Positions 56,249 through 64,000 of a stretch of 64,000 nucleotides of DNA are shown here, in pieces. Made by a program: the position numbers and the translations under genes. The notes beneath the pieces are model-generated. The model was not told the origin of the DNA. It saw only the letters and a program-made list of their open reading frames with translations, and searched no databases. The stretch's first letter is position 1. Each line of letters starts with the position of its first letter. The DNA is from Trebouxia sp. TZW2008 (lineage: Eukaryota > Chlorophyta > Trebouxiophyceae > Trebouxiales > Trebouxiaceae), in the NCBI GenBank assembly GCA_002118135.1, contig BDIU01000127.1, positions 62,001-126,000 of the forward strand, in the 5' to 3' direction.

Positions 56249-59200
56249 TCATTCGTCAGGGGTGACAATGCGCAGGCCGCTGTTGCGGTCCAGTAGGGTG
56301 TCAATGTGAGCTTCCTTGGCAACTGCTGCCTTGGCATGGTCGCCCACAAGCTGCAGCAACCCTGGCAGCCATATCTTGAGCATTTGAGTCCTGCCATTGC
56401 TGCCCTTCACTTTGATGTTAGCCTGCAGCACAAAATTTGAAGGAATCAGCGCTGTTTTCAACACTTGTGGGTAAGCACCAGCCTAGACAGGCAGCCATAT
56501 ATTCAGCGTTTGAGTCCTGCCATTGCTGCCTTTCACCTTGATGTTTGCCTGCGGCAAAATATGTCACGACGTCAACAGCGCAAATCTTTGTGCAGAATAA
56601 ACACCAACCTACGCAGGCAGCATATGTTCAGCATTTGGGTCCTGCCATGGCTGCCCTTCAACTTGATGTTAGCCTGCAGCACAATGTTTTTGGGGATCGA
56701 CTCTACATTGAATGCTCTGAGATGGCAACAGCTCCATGTGAGCCTTGTTTGCACATGGGCTCAGCATACAGACAGGGAGACAGACCTATGGAAAGAGGTA
56801 TGGACAGACGGACGGACAGACAGGCACACAAACAGATGGACATATAGCCCGACCAGGCAGACAGGGAAGCACTCACACAGGCTGGCAGGGGCTGTCATGC
56901 CAGTAGGCAGACTAGCTAACAGCCTCAGAATGCGCATTATGCAAACAGCATCGCCACCGTCTGAGAGCCCTCACATAGTGATCCCCCGAACAGCTGCACA
57001 AGTCACAGCGCTTGCTAAACAGGTTTGAGCAACGGACCTGCCTTTCACCAGCAAACAGCCTGGCAGTCTCTGCCAAGGCACACGGTGTTTTTGTGCATGG
57101 CCTCAATGAGAAACAGGGTTGATGTGTACCTTCCAGTTCTTGCCTCTGCTGCAGCCAGCAGCAGCCTCAAACTCTGGCGGTGTCATCAGCTGATTGCCGC
57201 CAACCTTGATGCTCAGGTGGGAGCAGCACTGACCCAATTGCAGCACCCCGCTCAGTTGCTTGCAGGTCACATTCACCTCGCGAGGCACTTGTGGGTGGCG
57301 CCCAATTATGAGGCAGGATGCCCTCTTGGGCATTGGTAGAGCCTTCAACTCCTGTGTGATACAGTACAAGGGTCAGCACAGACACTCAGTTGCTTGCAGG
57401 TGACATTGACCTTGCAAGGCACTTGAGGTGACAGCCAAAGACGAGGCTGGATGCCCTTTTGAGTATGGGTGCCCGTTTGACTATGGGTGAGGCCCTCAGT
57501 TCCTGTGTGACAAGATAGAGTAAGAGCAGGATGAGGAGAGGATGAGGCAGGAGGCCCTCTGTGACATAGGTCAGTCCTACAGCGCCTGTGTCACCAAAAT
57601 AGCAAAGGCAGCAGCTTTTAAACAGGGAAGGCAATAACGAGGGTGGCAAACATGGGCCAATCGCATCCAGCATATATGCTGAATGGTCAGCGTCAGTTAC
57701 ATATCTACATCGAGGCAAGATGCCAATTGCGCAAGAGCAGGACCTTGATCGCCTGGTCATAGATGGCTGCAATGAGAGCAGGTCGAAGCAGGACTAGGGT
57801 AGCAAAGACTGTCCAGGCCACAAGCACCTGACATTGATGCCAGACAGTCTTGATGACATCAGTATGACTTAGCAGTACATATGTGACTGCCTGCCCTGCG
57901 ACATGCTTGTTGATGCTGCAGAGCAGACAGTGCAGTCACAGATGAATACTATAGTCATGAGACTGCTTTTGCCGTACAATGTCGTTGCTGGGATTGCAAA
58001 AGTACATGTTACTGTGACAGAACAAGATACAAACAGTTAATGCCAAGCTCTGCTCAAGTTTGCATTGCCTGTGAAGAGTTACTGCCTCAGATAGCTGAAA
58101 CAGTTATGGCGACCACACAGTGCACAGTGACATACCCCTAGAGAGCTGCATCCAGTCTTGTTGCTGGACTCTGTGTTGACCGCAGGCAGGTGGGCCGCCA
58201 GGAGCTCATCTGAGCTCTGTTGGGTACCAAGGTCGCCATGCTGCAAGCAACAAAGAAAGAAGTCAACACGTCGATGTTTGCCAACAACCAGATTGCATCT
58301 TGAATTCAAGCATGACTGACTGATGCAATTGCATGTTACACAAGCTTGTCAAACAACTTGTTTGCAAACCACATATGCACTTCAACAATGCCATGAGTGA
58401 CTCACACAATGACAGAGGCAGCAACAGCAGCAGTAGCAACAGCTGGTTCAGGTATGAAGTCATGAGATATTGAGCAACCACCACAAGGTAAAGCTGCAAG
58501 GCTAAGTACATCGTCTTAAGTGCAAACGAGAACCACCAAAGCTTGTGTGCAACATCGGCAGTGCAGACGTATAGCAGAGGCTGCATGCATCTGCATTGGA
58601 TGGTGTACAAGGAATGAGGTGCGAAATTGCATACCTGAGCCTGGGGTGCAGCATCAGCAGTAGAGGTTATGGCCAGCAAGCCAGCAACAACGTGCATATC
58701 TACAAACTGAGCCATGCCTTGCTCACGATGCCTACTTGCAATAGGCATAGCTGAGCAGCCAACAACATCCTCATTGAGACAAGGGGCGAACACTACACAT
58801 GGGACGCAGCATCAGCAGTAGAGATTACGGCCAGCAAGCCAGCAGCGAAGTGCATACCTGTAAGCTGAGCCATGCCTTCCCCACAATGCCTACTTGCAAT
58901 AGGCACAGCTGAGCAGCCAAGAACCTCCTCATTGAGACAAGGGCGTACCTGAGCGTGGGGCGCAGCATCAGCAGTGGAAGTTATGGCCAGCAAGCCAGCA
59001 ACAAAGTGCATATCTACAAACTGAGCCATGCCTTCCCCACAGTGCCTACTTGCAATAGGCACAGCTGAGCAGCCAAGAACCTCCTCATTGAGACAAGGGC
59101 ATACCTGAGCATGGGGTGCAGCATCAGCAGTGGAAGTTATGGCCAGCAAGCCAGCAACAAAGTGCATATCAACAAACTGAGCCATGCCTTCCCCACAGTG

Positions 59201-60719
59201 CCTACTTGCAATAGGCACAGCTGAGCAGTCAAGAACCTCCTCATTGAGACAAGGGCGTACCTGAGCGTGGGGCGCAGCATCAGCAGTGGAAGTCATGGCC
59301 AGAAATCCAGCAGCCACAACAGTCTGCATATCTGCCACTTGTAATATGCAACGTTAACAAGCGTCAATGGTAACAGCTGATCAGCTGCCTGCATCCTCAT
59401 CAAATCAAGCACAGATGGCATAGACCAGTCAACACCAATAGGTGTAACTGAACATGTAGCGCAGCGTCAGCAGTAGAAGTCATGGCCAGCAAGCCAGCAA
59501 CACAGTGCATATCTACAAGCCGAGCCATGCCCTCTCTACAATGCAAACATGCATATGGTACAGCTGAGCAGCCAAGAACATCCTCATTAGCACAGGAGCA
59601 TACCTGAGCATGAGGTGCAGCATCAGCAGTAGAAGTCATGGCCAGCAAGCCAGCAGCACCCTCAGCTAGACTGCTGTCCTGCAAGTCCTTGCCCACTGCA
59701 GTGCCAGCCTCAGCTTGTGTCTCTGCTAGGCCGCTCAAGGACCTAGGGCTGCTTGTCTCAACACCTGTGTGCTCGATGTTCTGCATCGGCAAGTCAATCG
59801 TGAATATTAGCAGGTCACGATGGTGCTTCAGGTGGTATTGTACACAGTATTTCCTGCTCTGCATCAGCAAATCACATGTGCTTTTGGCAGACGCTTCGTG
59901 TGCCATACAGTGGCATTTGAACGTGCAAGGACAATGGATTTGCATTGCTGTATGCCAGCTCGGGATTTTGAGCTCAGCAGCCTCGAGGTGCTGAGCGGGG
60001 GAACAGCAATAAGTGCTTTGCAGTTTCATGGCCACAGGAAATCAGCTTGGAAGCAGGTCAGCTCATATTTTATGATCCAAATTCAGTGGTCAGTTGTATG
60101 TTCTGAAGCATGCTGCTGCTGCTGTCAAGCATGAACGCAACTGCTGAAAAGCACAGACGCAGCTGCTGTCAAGCACATATGCAGCAGCCAACAAGCGTGT
60201 ATGTTTGTGTAGTACCTGGCTTTCCCTGGCAACGTATGAGCAGATGCGCTTGTACTCTTGAGCTTGACGCTCCAACTTCTGGATGCTCTGTTCCTGGCAC
60301 GAGCCTTGCCATTCAAGGCACTTGATACGCTTGCGCTTCTGGCCCACTTCAGCTCCAAGTCTTTGTGCTTCAGCTTTTGCTGTAGCGAGCTGCTGACTTT
60401 GCAGAACGTATGTGCTCTGAAGCTGCTCTAGAGATTGTGACTGCACAGCCATCTGTTGCATCAGCTGTGCCAGCAGCAGATCTTGCGCTGAGTATCTCTC
60501 TATCTGGTGCCTTTGCTGCACATGCAAAGCTCTCTCCAGGGGCCCAGCTGAGCGATGCTCGGGTTGGAGCAGCGCGTTGAGCGCGTCATACCCAACTTTG
60601 GCCTCTGCCGCTGCCAATAGCTGCTTGCATTGCATAAATCGCTGTCTGCCAGCGTGCGCGGGTTCAGTTCCTTCCGCCGTACTTGCTTTGGTGGAGCACG
60701 CGCCACTCTGACGGTCCAT
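56249..60719 (-). CDS. Coiled-coil and SAND-domain protein (putative DNA-binding regulator)
   Basis: Exons on the minus strand: 60216-60719, 59604-59780, 58136-58240, 57701-57766, 57130-57351, 56249-56422; all phase 0, giving 415 residues with TGA. Residues ~60-165 are a Gln/Glu/Lys-rich coiled coil (LMQQMAVQSQSLEQLQSTY, GQKRKRIKCLEW). The middle is Ser/Ala-rich. Residues ~305-380 form a SAND domain: VNVTCKQLSGVLQL, then MTPPEFEAAAGC and RGKNWKANIKVKG, matching the family's vtC...G.L, tP.eFE..aG and KNWK.sI core. SAND domains bind DNA or chromatin; in green algae the related VARL group (regA) controls development, and land plants have ULTRAPETALA. The exon joint falls exactly after KNWK, supporting the model. 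The small 57701-57766 exon is the weakest. Start is the first ATG in the frame. Confidence 0.78.
56490..56700 (-). repeat. Two copies of SAND gene last-exon 5' edge
   Basis: The acceptor plus the ANIKVKGSNGRTQMLKIW-coding edge recur at about 56495-56550 (NIKVKGSNGRTQTLNIWL) and 56615-56678 (ANIKLKGSHGRTQMLNI), ~120 bases apart. The later unit in transcript order (56249-56422) is the functional exon. Confidence 0.85.
57385..57625 (-). repeat. Two copies of SAND exon 57130-57351 5' edge
   Basis: A copy at 57388-57505 has an ACACAG acceptor and reads ELRASPIVKRAPILKRASSL before decaying. A second, shorter one is at about 57540-57600. Both lie upstream of the true exon. Confidence 0.75.
58620..59545 (-). 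repeat. 156-base tandem array copying SAND-gene exon 59604-59780 3' edge
   Basis: The AGLLAMTSTADAAPHAQ-coding edge plus its donor recurs with cores near 58650, 58806, 58962, 59118, 59274 and 59460. Inner units are 156 bases apart and nearly identical, each with a TTTGTAG acceptor, a 65-base exon-like body and a CTCAG-GTACGCC-type donor. The array reads open for ~180 codons across units on the minus strand (58793-59338). Confidence 0.88.
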
Positions 60720-62547
60720 TTCAACAAACGTCGACCTGAACAGCACCTGCTGCTTTCAACGCATCGTTTGGTATCAGATTGATTCGCTTATCTGACGCCA
60801 GACGTGTTTGAGACTGCTGACGCGCTAAAAGGTGGCAAGCCAACCAACAGCAACTGCACCGCGTAAGTGCACGGCATTTACGTCAATGAAGATGCTCGTT
60901 GGTGTTTGGAGACAAACGTGGTGATTGCTGCAGAAAGCTGGCCAAGATCCTGTCAACGCCACTGGCACGCAAAATTGGGATCCCACCCCAACATCGCAGA
61001 TGCTGACTTGTCTGACTGAACCTCCACTGGTCCCCGGGCACCAAGCACGAAGCTCACAGATGTAGTGCACAACGCTGGCGGTGTTTCGCAAAGATCAATC
61101 TCACATATTGGGCTCCGATCGCGAAGTCGTTGTTGCTACGTGTTCTAGGACTCGATTCAGCTTCGAGTTGTACCTTTTGACTCTCAAAACTCGCACGCCC
61201 CTTGCGTTAGTCAAGGGGCTGTTTGAGTCAGCTGCAGAGGCAGCGCCAGCAGATTGAGTTGACAGCATGCTGCAGCACCAAAGCACCTCGGCATGCAGAG
61301 ACTTTTGCCTTGCAAGCTGCATCGAGAACAACGGCCTTGCATGCAACAGCATCATCAGCCAGGCTCACGCACACTTTCAGGCACATCAGCCAGACCCACG
61401 GCATACTCCAGGGCATACTCTTACCAAAAGGCGCATTGAAAGTAGAGCATCACGAGTCATCCTTGCATGTTTGAGATGCAGAAGCTTGCTATTGCATGAG
61501 GACGTGCCGTACTATGTCGCGCCTGAAATGCAGGTACTGTCCTGCTGGGCAGTCTCTGAACGTCAGCTGAAAGTATAGCATGCATGCTACTCTCTAGCAG
61601 CTCATGAAAGCAGCTTGAAGCTGATGATGTCATGATGCGCATGTGGGTCCTCACAGCTGCTTGAGGAAGTGAGCTGGGCGTTTCTCAGCGAAAGCTTTCA
61701 CTCAGTTTCTTGAGCAGGATGTGCCTGGAAGAGCTGTCGTACAGTGTCGTACACTCCAGATCAGAGGCTGATCGTGCTTCTAGTACTTTAAAGTGAGTCA
61801 CATGATTCAAACAAAGCGGATTTGCGACGGTTGACGTGAGGAAGCCGAAGCGCCCAATTTTGAGATCGCTTCGAGATACGAAACGGCTTTTCAAGTATGG
61901 AGCGCGTTTCATTCAAACGAGCTGCCGTACAACGCCTCTTTGCGAAAACGCCATCTGCGATTCAAACACATTGCGGCATTGCGGCATTGCACGTTGGCTC
62001 GATAGCAGGCAACGAAGTGGTTTTAGGCATCCATCAGTACACAGCACGGTGTGTATGGCCGTTACTCCGCACTGTTCGGTAAGTCGAACGCAAACGAGGT
62101 CATGGCACGCTAGACACAGCTCGCCAGCAAAGGCAGACGCTGATGCTTACAAGTGCGCAGCACCGCTGTGACTGTTAGGCTGCATCTTGCAGTTTGATGT
62201 CAACAAGCAGGTGTATGGCTCAAAACAACGCTCACGATTGACACACTCAGTAACAGACACATTGCTGTCTCTGTACAGCTGGTAGACAAGATCAGATAGA
62301 TTGTCACGACAAGCTGCTATCAGTTAATTGCAAACCAACTGCTGCTTCATGAATCCTGAACTACATTTCGAATGAGCAGAAACGCTGGTTGCTTAATTCA
62401 GCTTCTGGGCCTTGAGCTCAACCATACACAGCTGCTGCAAAAGACAAACGAAGCGGATGTGATGCTATAGCGCTACTGCAATATTGCAGCTGTTTTGAAA
62501 AGCCTGCTGGCCAGAACTGTATACACAGGTATCAGAAAGTGACACAA
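60720..62547. other. Interval between SAND start and AAT stop
   Basis: SAND promoter (GC-rich 60550-61100) and 3' flank of the aminotransferase (both minus). On the plus strand an open segment 61897-62078 starts with ATG (MERVSFKRAAVQRLFAKTP) and ends at a strong GTAAGT donor. It could be the first exon of an unrecognised gene, but no second exon was found. TGTAA on the minus strand near 62148 could end the AAT transcript. Confidence 0.35.
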
Positions 62548-64000
62548 TTAGAAGTTCCTGACTGAGTCATCAATTGCCTTGGCCAGGTACTCTGACTTGG
62601 CATTGTTCAGTCCTGCCAGGGAAATTCTGCCATCCTTTGTCATGTATATGTGGTGCTTGTTGGTCATGTTCTCAACCTGCATATGCAGCACAGTTTAGCG
62701 TAAGTCAGCATGCATTGGGAACAACACTTTCTGTGCTTCGTGCAAGCCAATGTATCACAACCAGCCCTTGATGCTGATGCTTTGGCAGGATAGTTTACAC
62801 CTGAAAGCACAGGCATGCACAAGATGCCACTATCACCAGCAGCACTCCTGACGTAATATTGCCCATGGTGCATAAGTCAAGCAGGACAACCATGTAGTTG
62901 TGTGAACACATCATAGAATGCCTCGTCAGCCCAAAATGAATGGTGAATTGTCCAATCACCATCACAACTGCATGAAGCCATCAGCATGACCCAGCCTTAC
63001 AGTGTGAAAGCTGAACTTAACTGCAAACGCACTCAGCATGATAGGCATCAATTGCAGTTGGGCCGTACCTGAGCAGGTGTCAATCCAGTAAAGGAGAACA
63101 TGCCAATCTGGCTGGTGATGAAGGACCAGTCCTTGTCAGGGTTCAGCTTGTCTAGGTGATCCCTCAATACCTTACGTACTGCCTGCACAACACAAAGCAG
63201 AGGATTGGGCAGCAGCTTCGTAATGTTTACAGGCCCTGTTTGTGCCATGCAATGCAGCCAGTATTTCCACCAATTCCATACCATCAAGTCACAGACTTGT
63301 GGCCCTATTGTTGCATATGAACCTGCTTTGGGCATGCCTAATGCAGATGCACAGTTTTGTATCACATGCATGTAAAGCACAGTTCCAGGCTGGAGCAGAA
63401 AGATGAAGGGGCATACGCCAAGCACTGCAGCTCTGTCAGCCTGTCATCAGTATAGGCAACTCAGAGTCTTTGCCCTGTGCAATGCCAATTGAATTCGCAT
63501 ACATGTACGGCGTTCAACGCGTACTGCGCTCAAAAGTCATGTTGCACAGGCCTAGGCGAGGCACCAAAGCTATGCTGTGCCAGATTGTGCTACTTCACAG
63601 GCATGTTTTCAAGTGATTGGGGAACGCAACCCACACTGTCCATACTACGCATGCTAATCAACAGGCAACTGCTTTCAAGGACTGGGCTCCGCAATCCACA
63701 CCATGCATGCTGTGCTGAGCTTGATATGACCAGCCATGCCCTCCATTCTGTCTGACCATTCTGTGAAATTGTTTTTGTTCCCGATAATTTCTGCCACAAA
63801 GCAACATACTTAGCAGGCTCTGTTTTTGGTGACAAGGCACCGCAAAATACATTGTGCGCGTTATGTATACTGCGCTGACCTGGATGCGACCAGCAATGCC
63901 GTCCATCTCCTCTTTCCACTGTGTGACATGTCCTCATTGCCCACAACCTCATCCACAATGCGTGCATCATGCACTGTTTTCAGTGACTAGGCAATGCACT
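62548..64000 (-). CDS. Aspartate aminotransferase, C-terminal part (partial at right edge)
   Basis: Exons on the minus strand: 63880-63918 (tentative), 63069-63182, 62548-62676 (TAA), all phase 0. The sequence reads [13 protein letters not shown], then [33 protein letters not shown], and [12 protein letters not shown] with GRISLAGLN, the C-terminal signature of class I aspartate aminotransferases (PLP enzymes interconverting aspartate/2-oxoglutarate and oxaloacetate/glutamate). The active-site lysine and N terminus lie beyond the window, so the compartment cannot be judged. Upstream of 63918 the frame continues as [13 protein letters not shown] only after a one-base shift, so that unit may be a decayed copy of an exon outside the window. 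Confidence 0.88.
63700..63760 (-). repeat. Decayed copy of the AAT 63880-63918 exon
   Basis: Encodes [14 protein letters not shown], parallel to [13 protein letters not shown], ~175 bases further along the transcript, without a usable donor. Confidence 0.65.

Noticed and set aside
56760..56880. GACAG/GACGG-rich tract as a transposon end
   Set aside because: Simple purine-rich repetition without terminal inverted repeats or a coding relic; a similar tract at 9120-9182 is also intronic.
58793..59338. 181-codon open frame of 52-residue repeats as a separate gene
   Set aside because: It is the tandem echo array of a SAND-gene exon edge; no independent start context, and the true exon at 59604-59780 explains it.
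1..64000. Bacterial contamination carrying the NRPS
   Set aside because: The NRPS has 14 in-phase spliceosomal introns with the same echo arrays as its neighbours, so it is native to this genome.

Overview
The window looks like nuclear DNA of a green alga (Chlorophyta; a trebouxiophyte is my best guess, as inference). Genes are split into many short exons with GT-AG (a few GC-AG) introns, GC is roughly 50%, and TGCA-rich introns dominate. The protein set mixes plant-type families (an E-type TENA, an AAAP amino-acid permease, an EMB8/ABHD-like hydrolase, an EDS1-type EP module, a SAND factor) with protist-type ones (a HIF-type prolyl hydroxylase and a GT60 transferase). All three stop codons are used, so the standard code fits.

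I built exon models by joining open segments at splice sites and checking that intron phases agree. Left to right: the end of a helicase-associated-repeat protein (+, 60-1050); TENA_E thiamin-salvage enzyme (-, 1746-2710); a fused prolyl 4-hydroxylase / GT60 GlcNAc-transferase (+, 3367-10288); AAAP permease (+, 11864-17419); HDHD5/CECR5-like HAD phosphatase (-, 18739-20798); an unrecognised multi-pass membrane protein (+, 20979-24733); a Cys/Met-metabolism PLP enzyme (-, 25481-31576); a membrane-anchored EP-domain-like protein (-, 32318-33959); ABHD1/3-type hydrolase (+, 34617-40760); a one-module A-T-C non-ribosomal peptide synthetase (+, 42771-54059); a coiled-coil plus SAND protein (-, 56249-60719); and the 3' end of aspartate aminotransferase (-, 62548 to beyond the right edge). 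For nine genes the whole exon chain stays in phase from ATG to stop. The membrane protein at 20979 has one unresolved frame switch, and the two edge genes are partial.

The most unusual property is shared by nearly all the genes. Introns beside an exon carry tandem, decaying copies of that exon's edge, including the splice acceptor or donor. The copies range from nearly intact (three 27-nt phase-symmetric micro-exons in the ABHD gene) to frameshifted relics. The other highlights are the hydroxylase-GT60 fusion, which would place both initial steps of a Skp1-type oxygen-sensing modification on one polypeptide; the EP module without a lipase domain in an alga; and a compact eukaryotic NRPS whose terminal condensation domain has lost the catalytic histidine.

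The genes do not form an operon or an obvious pathway cluster. Divergent pairs (TENA/hydroxylase fusion, HAD/membrane protein, EP/ABHD) share short promoter intervals. No rRNA, tRNA, CRISPR or intact transposon was recognised.
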